A stretch of DNA of 64,000 nucleotides from Phyllobacterium chamaecytisi. Lineage in GTDB: Bacteria > Pseudomonadota > Alphaproteobacteria > Rhizobiales > Rhizobiaceae. The notes below the pieces were generated by a model. The model was not told where the DNA came from, made no database searches, and worked only from the letters and a program-made list of their open reading frames with translations. Location: the NCBI RefSeq assembly GCF_020164455.1, contig NZ_JAIQWW010000024.1, positions 29,813 through 93,812 on the forward strand. Reading direction: 5' to 3'. Both the position numbers and the translations under genes were made by a program. Positions 44,192-52,786 of the stretch are shown piece after piece; the first letter of the stretch is position 1; each line of letters begins with the position of its first letter.

Positions 44192-45087
44192 GCGAACGTG
44201 ATCCATTCACTGGCCATCAAACGACCGGGCATGAATGGAATGGCATCAAGGAACTGAACACACCAGTTCCGAGACCTGTGTACTTTTTTCTCGTTACTAT
44301 GGGCGTCTTCGCGCTGGGCTGGACCCTTCTGATGCCGAGTTGGCCGTATGGGACCGGGTATTTCAAAGGGCTGCTCGGCGTTGACCAGAAGCAGGCGGTC
44401 GCCAAATCGATCGAAGAAGCCACTGCAGAACGTGCGAACTGGATGACCCGGATCGAAAAGGAAGGTCTCGCACAGATCCAGTCCGACGCCGACCTAATGC
44501 GCACTATCCGCGAGGACGGGCGCACGCTCTTCGGCGACAACTGTGCGGCCTGCCATGGGGCGAACGCAAGAGGCAACAAGGGCTTCCCCAACATCGCAGA
44601 TTCATCCATGTTATGGGGCGACGATCCCCAAACAGTGTTGCAGACTGTGACAGTCGGCATCAATGGTGCCCATCCCAACACACGGGTTTCCCAAATGCTT
44701 GCCTTTGGCCGCGATGGGATGTTGACGCAGGAACAGGTTTCGCTGCTGGCTGGCTATGTGACGTCGCTTTCCGACCCCGCCATGGTCACCGACAAAAACA
44801 AGGAAGATATTGCGAAGGGAAAAGACCTCTTCGTCACCAATTGTATCGCCTGCCACGGCAAAGACGCCAAAGGCTTGGTCGAGAGCGGTGCTCCCAACCT
44901 TACCGACCAATATTGGATTTACGGAGGAAGCCGCGGCGACATCTACCAGACCATCTTTTCCGGTCGCCAGGGCCACATGCCGAGCTGGGGTGCACGTCTC
45001 ACGCCTGCGCAGATCAAGATCATCACGCTTTATCTTCTCGATTTAAGGAAAAACCAAGCCGAGACGACGGCGGGAGGCGCGTCATGA
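44182..45087 (+). CDS. fixP: cbb3-type cytochrome c oxidase subunit III (diheme c)
   Basis: A 301-residue diheme cytochrome c anchored by one N-terminal helix (VPRPVYFFLVTMGVFALGW). Heme sites are NCAACHGANARG near residue 118 and NCIACHGKDAKG near residue 219, each followed by methionine-bearing loops. It accepts electrons from the bc1 complex or soluble cytochromes. The gene overlaps fixQ upstream and the small membrane gene downstream (ATGA). Confidence 0.95.
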   Translation: MSVGERDPFTGHQTTGHEWNGIKELNTPVPRPVYFFLVTMGVFALGWTLLMPSWPYGTGYFKGLLGVDQKQAVAKSIEEATAERANWMTRIEKEGLAQIQSDADLMRTIREDGRTLFGDNCAACHGANARGNKGFPNIADSSMLWGDDPQTVLQTVTVGINGAHPNTRVSQMLAFGRDGMLTQEQVSLLAGYVTSLSDPAMVTDKNKEDIAKGKDLFVTNCIACHGKDAKGLVESGAPNLTDQYWIYGGSRGDIYQTIFSGRQGHMPSWGARLTPAQIKIITLYLLDLRKNQAETTAGGAS

Positions 45088-45272
45088 ACGTCATCATCGC
45101 ACAGCCAAAGCGCTGGATATTTCTCGTCGTTGCTTTGGGATTGAGCGTGGTCATCCTGGCGAACATTCATCTGGTTTACGTTGCATTTCAGTCGCGTCCC
45201 GACTGCGTCGACCACCTGAAGGTCAAAAGCCAGCAGGACGGCACGTACCGCGCAGCGGATTCAGCATGTTGA
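45084..45272 (+). CDS. Small membrane protein coupled to fixP
   Basis: A 62-residue protein with one N-terminal helix (WIFLVVALGLSVVILANIHL), followed by a soluble tail with two cysteines (RPDCVDHLKV and a final SAC). Its ATG overlaps the fixP stop, so it is cotranslated with the oxidase. It resembles short hypothetical proteins seen in some rhizobial cbb3 operons but I know no function. The periplasmic or cytosolic cysteine pair could bind copper or form a disulfide. It is not FixH, which is more than twice as long. Confidence 0.75.
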   Translation: MNVIIAQPKRWIFLVVALGLSVVILANIHLVYVAFQSRPDCVDHLKVKSQQDGTYRAADSAC

Positions 45273-45313
45273 GTAAAGTCCGCTCCGCCAAGCGACACAG
45301 GGAAAGGCTTCCG

Positions 45314-46102
45314 ATGAGAATCCCAGAAACTGTTCCGCCTCTTCCAAAGGCCGTCGACCGCAACAGACATCTTTCACCCAGCGAAGCGTTCACCTGGTTT
45401 GCGCAAGGCTGGCACGATCTGTGGACGGTCCCGTTTCCCAGTCTTGTCTATGGCGCTGGCGTAGCCATCATTTCGCTCGCCATCGCAGCGGGGATTCTCT
45501 TCTACAGGCTGGATTTTGCGCTCTTTCCGGCGCTGGCGGGCTTCCTCGTCGTCGGCCCAGCGCTTGCCACAGGCCTCTATGTCAAAAGCCGACGCCTGGC
45601 CAAGGGGTCGCCCGTCACGCTGGCCGCAATGCTTATTCCCGAGCGCGGCACCAGTCAGCACGTCCTGTTCGTCGGTGCCGTGCTGTTGGGTCTGATGCTG
45701 CTGTGGATGCGCGCCGCCGTGCTTCTCTATGCGCTGTTCTTTGGTTGGAAGCCATTTCCGGGCATGGATCATATCCTCCCCATGATGCTCGGCACGCCGA
45801 TCGGTGTGGCGATGCTGGTGGTCGGCGTCGTCATCGGCGGCCTTTTCGCCGCGTTCGCCTTTGCCATCAGTGTCTTCTCCATCCCCATGGTGCTGGACAA
45901 GAAATTCGACGCCTTTACTGCCATGGGAACGAGCATGTCGATCGTCTGGAACAATCTGCCAGTCATGCTGCTGTGGGGCGCAATTGTGCTGAGCCTTACC
46001 ATGATCGCCTTGCTCTCGGGAATGATCGGCTTCGTCATTATTTTCCCGTTGCTCGGTCATGCGACCTGGCATGCATACGTAACGATGCGGGACCCCGATT
46101 AG
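45314..46102 (+). CDS. DUF2189 integral membrane protein
   Basis: A 262-residue protein with about six transmembrane helices. It contains the family pattern SPSEAFTWFAQGWHDLWTVP, then SLVYGAGVAIISLAIAAGIL, and later LMLLWMRAAVLLYALFFGWK and FPLLGHATWHAYVTMRD. Function unknown; the family often occurs near cbb3 oxidase genes in alphaproteobacteria. Here it stands between fixP and fixI, where fixG and fixH are found in the classic arrangement. The start at 45314 follows AGGGAAAGG; a longer start at 45266, overlapping the preceding stop, cannot be excluded. Confidence 0.82.
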   Translation: MRIPETVPPLPKAVDRNRHLSPSEAFTWFAQGWHDLWTVPFPSLVYGAGVAIISLAIAAGILFYRLDFALFPALAGFLVVGPALATGLYVKSRRLAKGSPVTLAAMLIPERGTSQHVLFVGAVLLGLMLLWMRAAVLLYALFFGWKPFPGMDHILPMMLGTPIGVAMLVVGVVIGGLFAAFAFAISVFSIPMVLDKKFDAFTAMGTSMSIVWNNLPVMLLWGAIVLSLTMIALLSGMIGFVIIFPLLGHATWHAYVTMRDPD

Positions 46103-46106
46103 CGAT

Positions 46107-48380
46107 ATGACCTGCTGTACGCCCGCAACCGTAATCGTCTCCGCCGATGCCTTTCGCCCGTCAACCCCGTCGGCCGCAGAATTCAGACTGGCAAGCCGGA
46201 GCATCGGCGACGGCATCCTGCAGACGGAAATCTCCGTCCCGTCGATCCACTGCGGCGGCTGCATCAACAAAATCGAGCGGGGACTGGCAAAGCTTGACGG
46301 TGTGCAGAACGTGCGGGTCAATCTGTCGAGCAAACGTTTGGCGCTGCGCTGGGCGGACCGGGGAATTCCTCCCGACGCGATCGGCGCGCTTAAGCAGCTC
46401 GGCTATGATGGGCATCTCTTCGATCCCACCGAAGCCGCCAAGCCTGATGGCGAACTTCCAGCGATGCTCAGCGCTCTGGCGGTTGCCGCATTTGCGTCCA
46501 TGAACATCATGTCGTTGTCAGTCTCCGTCTGGGCGGGTGCGGAAGGTTCCACGCGAAACATCCTTCATTGGATTTGTGCCAGCATAGCCCTGCCCGCGCT
46601 TATCTATTCCGGACGGGTGTTCTATCGATCCGCCTGGCGCGCGCTCAGGCACGGGCAAACCAATATGGACGTGCCGATTTCCATCGGCATCGCCGCGGCC
46701 TTCGCGCTCAGCCTCTACGACACCTATCACGGCTACGAGCACGCCTATTTCGATGCCGCAACGTCTTTGGTGTTTTTCCTGTTGATCGGGCGTACGCTGG
46801 ATTACGTGATGCGCGAGCGGACGCGCACGGCGGTGAAGGGGCTCGCACAACTGTCGCCTCGGGGTGCGTTGACGATCGGAGCCGACGGTGAATATGAATA
46901 TCTCCCGTTGAGACAGATCCGGCCGGGCACGCGTCTGTTGATCACCGCCGGCGAGCGCGTTCCTGTCGATTGCGAAGTTGAGCGCGGTATCTCCGATATA
47001 GACTTCTCTCTCGTCACTGGCGAAAGCGCGCCACGCCAAGTTGAATCGGGTGCAGCCCTGCAGGCCGGAACATTGAATATCACCGGATCGCTGGTAGTTG
47101 TTGCCACAGCTGTTGCCGAAGATTCATTTCTCGCCGAAATGATACGGCTGATGGAAGCCGCCGAATCCGGCAAGTCGGTTTATCGGCGTATTGCCGACCG
47201 TGCTTCGCGTCTTTACGCGCCGGCGGTTCACTTGACGTCGCTCCTCAGCTTCGCGGGCTGGATGATTTTTCAAGGCGACGTGCATCAGGCCACGACAGTC
47301 GCCATTGCTGTTTTGATCATCACCTGCCCTTGCGCGCTCGGTCTTGCGGTGCCGATGGTCCAGGTCATGGCTGCGCGCCGGCTCTTCGAAAGCAGGATCA
47401 TGGTCAAAGACGGATCGGCTATGGAACGCCTCGATGAGATTGACACCGTCGTCTTCGACAAGACGGGGACACTCACGCTGGGGCAAATGCAGGTCACGAA
47501 TATCGACGAGATTGACCGCAGGACACTCTCCATGGCTGCGGAGCTTGCTTCCCATTCACGTCATCCGAGTGCACAGGCAATTCACGCGGCCGCGCCACAC
47601 GCAGCGGACCATTCCGGGTTTCATTTTGACCAGGTACAGGAATTTCCCGGCCTCGGATTGGAAGGCATTTCTCAAGGCAAGGTCTATCGGCTCGGGCGAG
47701 CGGCGTTCGCCCGTAAGGACGATGGCGGGCAAATTCCGGCCGAAACGGTATTTTCGTGCGATGGGCGAAAGTTGTCGTCGTTCGTTTTCTCCGACAGGCT
47801 CCGACCGGGAGTGTTTTCCCTTGTTGAGAAATTACGCCAGGCCGGAATTGCGGTGGAGATATTATCCGGCGACAGCGAACCCGCGGTGCGTGAAACTGCC
47901 GATCAGCTCGGCATTCCGAACTACACGTCAGGCATCCTGCCGGGCGGGAAGCTTGAACGGATAAATATGCTGACAAAGCAGGGCCGGAAGGTCCTGATGG
48001 TCGGTGACGGCTTAAATGACGCGCCCGCTCTCATGGCAGCGCATGTAGCCATGGCTCCGGCAACCGCCGCCGACGTTGGTCGCAACAATGCCGACTTCGT
48101 CTTTCTTCAAGAGAGCCTCGAGACGGTGTTCCTTGCCTACCGGGTATCACGGGATGCCGGGAAACTGATCCGGCAGAACTTCGTCATCGCCATCGGCTAC
48201 AATGTCGTGGCGCTTCCTGTCGCAATTCTCGGTCACGCAACTCCCTTTGTCGCGGCGATTGCCATGTCCCTGTCATCCATAGTGGTTGTGGCCAACGCGC
48301 TCAGGCTCAAGGGCGAGCCAATGCTGGGAACGACAAAGCCGTTGGGCTTCAAGGTGCCGCTGGGGGGACTGGTAAAATGA
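46107..48380 (+). CDS. fixI: Copper-exporting P1B-ATPase for cbb3 assembly
   Basis: A 757-residue P-type ATPase of the CcoI/FixI group that supplies copper for FixN. The N-terminal metal-binding domain has SIHCGGCINKIE; the membrane metal site is CPCALGLAVP. Catalytic motifs are TGES, the phosphorylated aspartate in DKTGTLTLG, the SHSRHPSAQAI nucleotide loop and GDGLNDAPALM. Eight transmembrane helices are expected. It begins 4 bp after the DUF2189 stop and its TGA overlaps fixS. Confidence 0.95.
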   Translation: MTCCTPATVIVSADAFRPSTPSAAEFRLASRSIGDGILQTEISVPSIHCGGCINKIERGLAKLDGVQNVRVNLSSKRLALRWADRGIPPDAIGALKQLGYDGHLFDPTEAAKPDGELPAMLSALAVAAFASMNIMSLSVSVWAGAEGSTRNILHWICASIALPALIYSGRVFYRSAWRALRHGQTNMDVPISIGIAAAFALSLYDTYHGYEHAYFDAATSLVFFLLIGRTLDYVMRERTRTAVKGLAQLSPRGALTIGADGEYEYLPLRQIRPGTRLLITAGERVPVDCEVERGISDIDFSLVTGESAPRQVESGAALQAGTLNITGSLVVVATAVAEDSFLAEMIRLMEAAESGKSVYRRIADRASRLYAPAVHLTSLLSFAGWMIFQGDVHQATTVAIAVLIITCPCALGLAVPMVQVMAARRLFESRIMVKDGSAMERLDEIDTVVFDKTGTLTLGQMQVTNIDEIDRRTLSMAAELASHSRHPSAQAIHAAAPHAADHSGFHFDQVQEFPGLGLEGISQGKVYRLGRAAFARKDDGGQIPAETVFSCDGRKLSSFVFSDRLRPGVFSLVEKLRQAGIAVEILSGDSEPAVRETADQLGIPNYTSGILPGGKLERINMLTKQGRKVLMVGDGLNDAPALMAAHVAMAPATAADVGRNNADFVFLQESLETVFLAYRVSRDAGKLIRQNFVIAIGYNVVALPVAILGHATPFVAAIAMSLSSIVVVANALRLKGEPMLGTTKPLGFKVPLGGLVK

Positions 48381-48526
48381 GCGACTTCTTTTACTTGATC
48401 CCCATTTCCCTTGCGCTCGGTCTCGCAGGACTGGTTCTGTTTCTGTGGTCCCTGAAGAACGGGCAGTACGAAGACTTGGACGGCGCCTCCGAGCGCATTT
48501 TATATGACGACGATATGCCTTCCTAG
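48377..48526 (+). CDS. fixS: cbb3 oxidase maturation protein FixS
   Basis: A 49-residue one-helix protein, MSDFFYLIPISLALGLAGLV then LFLWSLKNGQYEDLDG, matching CcoS/FixS, which is needed to insert heme b and CuB. The ATG overlaps the fixI stop (ATGA). It ends the operon. Confidence 0.9.
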   Translation: MSDFFYLIPISLALGLAGLVLFLWSLKNGQYEDLDGASERILYDDDMPS

Positions 48527-48706
48527 TAGCGACCAGATATCACGGGTAGGTGCATGTGGCGTGAAATCTGCCTGTGTCGCCAGCAGTCCAGGGCCGCCAG
48601 TTAAGATACATACGAAGTGAGCGCCGGGGATGGCGCGCAGTGGCCACTGATCCGTCGATATGCCCGACGAGTGGGTATCCAGTTCGAATTGATCCAAGGC
48701 AATGTG

Positions 48707-49149
48707 ATGAATTTCAACATCCCTAATCTGATCGCAATACACTGGCGCTCTAAGGAGAACTGTCGAAGGAGCAGATTCCGCTGGCAAGATTGCTGCTTGG
48801 CCATCATTGGTTTGTGGCCGATTATCTCCCTTTTGTCCTTGGTTCCGACTTGCCATACCCCGGCAAACCAAACTGGATCTCATGGAATTTCATGATAAGC
48901 GGTACGGCCGTGTTTACGGTCAGCATAATCACGGTAATCAATGATCGCTTGTGGCAAAAGTGGGCTCAGATCATTGTCGGACTCTGGCTCTCAGCCTCTC
49001 CGTGGGTTCTTGCATTCGCAGGAATATTCTCGACCCGTGTCAACGCTTGGACAGCCGGCATCGCCATTGCGGCATTGGCTCTTTTGTTGATTTCCAATGA
49101 ACACGAGCCGTTTGGTACAACACGAAGACGGGCTCGATATCGGCGGTAA
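48707..49149 (+). pseudogene. SPW-repeat membrane protein with a single-base frameshift
   Basis: Two SPW-type helix repeats lie in two frames. The first frame from ATG 48707 reads WQDCCLAIIGLWPIIS. The next frame continues FVLGSDLPYPGKPNWISWNF and WAQIIVGLWLSASPWVLAFA. Adding one C in TCTCCC near 48828-48832 would give IISPFVLGSD and restore one 148-residue protein. The base is missing here, so the gene is either dead or misread. A short product from an internal start is possible. Family function is unknown. Confidence 0.65.
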
Positions 49150-49397
49150 CTCGGTTCTGCCAAGAAAACCGCTTCTTCGGCGAAGCGTTTTCAGCACTGA
49201 CTGGCACTCCATTTCTCCTTAAAATACGACGGGGAAGCCAACAGGCAGGTCCGCGTAGTTTGCACACGAAGTAGTCTGGATAAACGGTCGTCGCCCAACT
49301 GACAGGTGATGTTTGTGATTGAAACCTTTGAATTTTTATTGCTGTGTGTTGGCAGACAATTTTGAACACGAACTCCATCAGGAACCGCGACACAGCC

Positions 49398-50915
49398 ATG
49401 CCCGCACGTGACATACCCGGCGTCCGGGGACGGTTCCTGCAAGCCGCTCTCTCCTCACGTTTTGAGGGGATGAAAGGTTATGTCCTGGCGGCTGCAGCAG
49501 TCCTGGCCGCCTTGCTATTCCGATTGGCGCTGCAGGATCTTCTTCAGGATCGCGCGGTTTTCATTCTGTTCATTCCCTCAATTCTCATAGCCTCTATCGC
49601 CGGAGGAATTGGACCGGGGTTGGCGGCCGTCTTCTTCTCCTTGATCTCGTCGCTTTACGTAGGGGGAGCGCAGTTCAATCACTCCCAAAACGTGGTGGAG
49701 TTTGGCATTCTTATTGTTATCGGCCTGGTGATCGCCTGGATGGGCGGGCTGCTTCATCACGCGCGGCGGGTCACCGACAAGACGGTGAGCGACCTTGACG
49801 CTCGCGAAGCGCATCTCCGGTCGATTCTGGACACAGTACTCGATGCAACGGTCGTCATTGAAAAGGATGGAACAATCAGGTCCTTCAACGCGGCAGCCGT
49901 TAGGCAGTTCGGCTACACCGAGGCCGAGGTCGTTGGCCGGAATGTCCGGATCTTGATGCCGGAACCTTACCAGCGGGAGCACGATGGTTACATAAGCAGG
50001 TATTTGAAAACTGGCGAAAAGCGCATCATCGGCATTGATCGCGTCGTCGTCGGCAAACGCAAGGATGGTTCGACCTTTCCGATGAAACTTGCAGTCGGAG
50101 AGATAAAGACCGGAGACAAGGTCTTCTTCACCGGATTTATTCGGGACCTAACGGAGCGCGAAGAATCCGCCGCGCGGCTGCATGAAATTCAGGGCGAGCT
50201 GGCGCGGCTCGCGCGACTTAACGAACTGGGGGAAATGGCTTCGACGCTGGCCCATGAACTCAACCAGCCGCTGTCTGCCATAGCCAACTATGCCCAGGGG
50301 TGCACACGACTGTTGCGCGACATGGATGATGCCCTCGCGTCGAAAATGCGCGAGGCTTTGGAAGAGACATCGAGGCAAGCCCTGCGTGCGGGCCAAATTA
50401 TCAGGCATCTAAGGGAATTCGTAACACGCGGCGAAACCGACAAGACACAAGAGGACATCCGCAAGCTGGTCGAGGAAGCTGGCGCTCTGGCGCTCGTTGG
50501 GTCGCGTGAACGCGGTATCAGGTCCGTATTCGAGTTTGGCCTTAACGCCAAGTTCGTCATGGTTGACGGCGTGCAAATCCAACAGGTCTTGATCAACCTG
50601 ATGCGCAATGCCATGGAAGCGATGCGAGACAGTGAAAAACGTGAACTGCTTGTGCAAACGAGTTTGGACGAGAATGGGTGGGTCGTGGTCGACGTTGCCG
50701 ATACGGGACCTGGCATTCCCGACGAGATCGCCGCGCAGCTGTTCAAGCCCTTCATGACCACCAAACCTGGCGGCATGGGAGTCGGTTTGTCGATTTCCAA
50801 GCGGATTGTCGAGTCACATGGTGGCAGCATAACGGTAAAGAAGAACGGGAGCGGGGGTACCACATTCCGCTTCACGCTTCCGGCAATTGAGGATAGGCAC
50901 CCAAATGGCGATTGA
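49398..50915 (+). CDS. fixL: Oxygen-sensing heme PAS histidine kinase FixL
   Basis: A 505-residue kinase, the same length as Ensifer meliloti FixL. Residues about 25-120 hold four membrane helices ([20 protein letters not shown]). Residues about 135-260 are the PAS domain, with the heme histidine H195 in [11 protein letters not shown] and the O2-contacting arginine in [12 protein letters not shown]. The phosphoacceptor is H286 in [18 protein letters not shown], followed by the ATPase motifs [21 protein letters not shown] and GMGVGLSIS. Oxygen loss activates it to phosphorylate FixJ. Its 3' end overlaps fixJ by 11 nt. The start at 49398 fits the family; an upstream in-frame ATG exists. Confidence 0.96.
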   Translation: MPARDIPGVRGRFLQAALSSRFEGMKGYVLAAAAVLAALLFRLALQDLLQDRAVFILFIPSILIASIAGGIGPGLAAVFFSLISSLYVGGAQFNHSQNVVEFGILIVIGLVIAWMGGLLHHARRVTDKTVSDLDAREAHLRSILDTVLDATVVIEKDGTIRSFNAAAVRQFGYTEAEVVGRNVRILMPEPYQREHDGYISRYLKTGEKRIIGIDRVVVGKRKDGSTFPMKLAVGEIKTGDKVFFTGFIRDLTEREESAARLHEIQGELARLARLNELGEMASTLAHELNQPLSAIANYAQGCTRLLRDMDDALASKMREALEETSRQALRAGQIIRHLREFVTRGETDKTQEDIRKLVEEAGALALVGSRERGIRSVFEFGLNAKFVMVDGVQIQQVLINLMRNAMEAMRDSEKRELLVQTSLDENGWVVVDVADTGPGIPDEIAAQLFKPFMTTKPGGMGVGLSISKRIVESHGGSITVKKNGSGGTTFRFTLPAIEDRHPNGD

Positions 50916-51525
50916 CGACTACACTGTCCACATTGTGGACGATGAAGAGGCGGTCAGAAAGTCTCTCGCGTTCTTGCTGACCATGTGCGGCTTCACCGTT
51001 CGCGTGCACGCGTCGGCAACAGGATTCCTTGCGACCGCACCGACAATCCGCAATGGCTGCCTGGTTACAGATTTGCGCATGCCAGACATGAGTGGCGTCG
51101 AATTGTTGCGCAACTTGAAAACGGCCGACCTTCGTATTCCCTCTATCGTTATAACGGGGCATGGAGACGTGCCGATGGCTGTGGAAGCCATGAAGGCCGG
51201 GGCTTTGGACTTCATAGAAAAGCCATTCGAAGACGAAGTCTTGATTGAAGCGGTAAAGCGGGCGGCGGCACAATTGACGGACATCGCCGATGAACTGGAT
51301 GACGCTTCGGCCATCCAGGCACGGTTGGAGGCGTTGACCGACCGCGAAAGGCAAGTCCTTTCAGGCGTGGTGGCAGGTCTTGCCAACAAAACCATCGCCT
51401 ATGATCTGACTATCAGTCCACGTACGGTTGAAGTCCATCGGGCCAACGTAATGGCAAAAATGAAAGCGAGGAGCTTGCCGGAACTCGTGCGAATGGCGCT
51501 CAGTGTAAAGTTCGATATCGATTGA
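50905..51525 (+). CDS. fixJ: Response regulator FixJ
   Basis: A 206-residue NarL/FixJ-type regulator. The receiver has the acidic pocket [12 protein letters not shown], phosphoacceptor D56 in [17 protein letters not shown] and lysine in IEKPFEDEV. The C-terminal LuxR-type helix-turn-helix reads [20 protein letters not shown] then [17 protein letters not shown]. Phosphorylated FixJ activates fixK (and nifA in symbionts). It is translated with fixL through an 11-nt overlap. Confidence 0.96.
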   Translation: MAIDDYTVHIVDDEEAVRKSLAFLLTMCGFTVRVHASATGFLATAPTIRNGCLVTDLRMPDMSGVELLRNLKTADLRIPSIVITGHGDVPMAVEAMKAGALDFIEKPFEDEVLIEAVKRAAAQLTDIADELDDASAIQARLEALTDRERQVLSGVVAGLANKTIAYDLTISPRTVEVHRANVMAKMKARSLPELVRMALSVKFDID

Positions 51526-51650
51526 CTCACAATACGGTCAATCCACTGATTTGACCTAGCGCAATGCGCACCCCTCGAAAACACAGTCAAGCTATTTGGG
51601 CCGTCGTTGCCGGCCACCGATCGTCCGGTCATGTTTAGAAGGAATGCCCC

Positions 51651-52016
51651 TTGCCGAATTCATTCCAGGTTCTTGTTGTTGCGCCGGACTATGGGTTGCG
51701 ACGGTCGCTTGAGTTTGCGCTCGAGGTTGAAGGCTTTGCGGTCCTGTCGTTCGACAATGTGAACGCAGCCCTCGCATCGCCGAGCACCGCCGCGGGCGGT
51801 TGCATCGTCGTAGACGAAGAAGCACTTTTGAACGACCCACGAGCAATGACCGCGGTGCGAGGGTTCCACAAGCCCATCTTACTGCTGGTGGACCGCTCTC
51901 GATCCACGCCTGATGTGCTCGGCGTCAGGGTGCTTCGAAAGCCCCTCTTGGGCAACGCGTTAATAACAGCCATTAGATTGACCGACCAATTTGCCGGCAC
52001 AGGTCAACCTACGTAG
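51651..52016 (+). CDS. Short receiver-like protein between fixJ and fixK
   Basis: A 121-residue stand-alone protein shaped like a response-regulator receiver: VLVVAPDYGLRRSLEFALEV, then GGCIVVDEEALLNDPRAM and VRVLRKPLLGNALITAI. A central aspartate (IVVDEE) and the conserved lysine (RKP) are present, but the usual N-terminal acidic pair is reduced to one aspartate. It has no output domain. A TTG start is used, with AAGGA 8 nt upstream. It could divert phosphate from FixL, bind FixJ, or be a relic. I know no name for it. Confidence 0.65.
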   Translation: MPNSFQVLVVAPDYGLRRSLEFALEVEGFAVLSFDNVNAALASPSTAAGGCIVVDEEALLNDPRAMTAVRGFHKPILLLVDRSRSTPDVLGVRVLRKPLLGNALITAIRLTDQFAGTGQPT

Positions 52017-52028
52017 AAACGCGTAGGT
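52007..52028. promoter_or_regulatory. Candidate FixJ operator before fixK
   Basis: A perfect inverted repeat ACCTACG-N8-CGTAGGT that also contains CTACGTAGAAAC. Phospho-FixJ sites described for rhizobial fixK promoters carry GTA and TTTC elements of this sort. It lies 69 bp before the fixK start at 52097 and overlaps the stop of the receiver-like gene. A transcription terminator is the alternative, but no T-run follows. Confidence 0.5.
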
Positions 52029-52096
52029 ACATAAACGAATTTCGCAGCATGATGCTATCAGCCAGTGTTGTCCCATCAAATCGAATGGAGATCGTC

Positions 52097-52750
52097 ATGC
52101 TGGCCTACACCACTGTCCAAATGTCACCGCGGCTCGGATCAGATGGCATCGATCAACCCGTTCCGTTGCCGTTCGGTCAAGCTCATCCGCAACAGATTTT
52201 GTTCTTTGCTCCGGGCTCCGAGATTTACGCCCAGGGCGAAAAGGCGGGCAACATCTACCAGGTCGAGTTTGGTGCTGTCCGCGTCTATCGGTTACTCGCC
52301 GACGGTCGCAGGCAAATCAGCGCATTTTATCTATCCGGCGAAGTCTTCGGTCTCGAAGCCGATGCAAACCACCATTTCTTTGCCGAAGCGATACCGGGCA
52401 CAAGCCTCAGGTCATTTCCGCGCTCGAAGTTCGGCGACATCTACCAGGAACTGTTCTCACTGACATTGCGCAGTCTTACGCGTGCACAGGAGCATTTGCT
52501 CGTTCTCGGACGTCAGACGGCAGCGGAGCGCGTGGCTGCTTTCCTCCTCGACCTGGCGGAACGTCAGGGTGGATTGGAACAGGTGGAGCTTCCTATGTCA
52601 CGCATGGACATAGGCGATTATCTGGGTCTCACCATCGAAACTGTGTCCCGGGTATTTTCAAAGTTGAAAGACAAGGGAATCATCGCCCTCCCAACGCTGC
52701 GAAGCGCCGAGATCAAAAAGTGGAACGCGCTACAGGCAATGAGCGAGTAG
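52097..52750 (+). CDS. fixK: Crp/Fnr-family activator FixK
   Basis: A 217-residue regulator. Residues about 25-140 are the cyclic-nucleotide-type barrel (FAPGSEIYAQGEKAGNIYQV, FYLSGEVFGLEADANHHFFA). Residues about 165-200 are the winged helix SRMDIGDYLGLTIETVSRVF with the FNR-type E-SR contact residues, so it should bind TTGAT-N4-ATCAA sites such as the one before fixN. It lacks the N-terminal cysteine cluster of FnrN, so it does not sense O2 itself and is the FixK type. The start at 52097 has GGAG 7 nt upstream. Confidence 0.92.
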   Translation: MLAYTTVQMSPRLGSDGIDQPVPLPFGQAHPQQILFFAPGSEIYAQGEKAGNIYQVEFGAVRVYRLLADGRRQISAFYLSGEVFGLEADANHHFFAEAIPGTSLRSFPRSKFGDIYQELFSLTLRSLTRAQEHLLVLGRQTAAERVAAFLLDLAERQGGLEQVELPMSRMDIGDYLGLTIETVSRVFSKLKDKGIIALPTLRSAEIKKWNALQAMSE

Positions 52751-52786
52751 CTTCAATCATTCATCCTTAAAGTTCGCGGCCAAATC

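Noticed and set aside
45084..45272. Small gene after fixP considered as fixH
   Set aside because: FixH proteins are roughly 150-170 residues; this one has 62 residues and a different pattern with two tail cysteines.
45314..46102. DUF2189 gene considered as fixG
   Set aside because: FixG/CcoG carries ferredoxin-type cysteine clusters; no such cysteine pattern exists here.
52097..52750. Regulator considered as FnrN, an oxygen-sensing Fe-S protein
   Set aside because: The N-terminal cysteine cluster needed for the iron-sulfur cluster is absent, so FixK is the better name.
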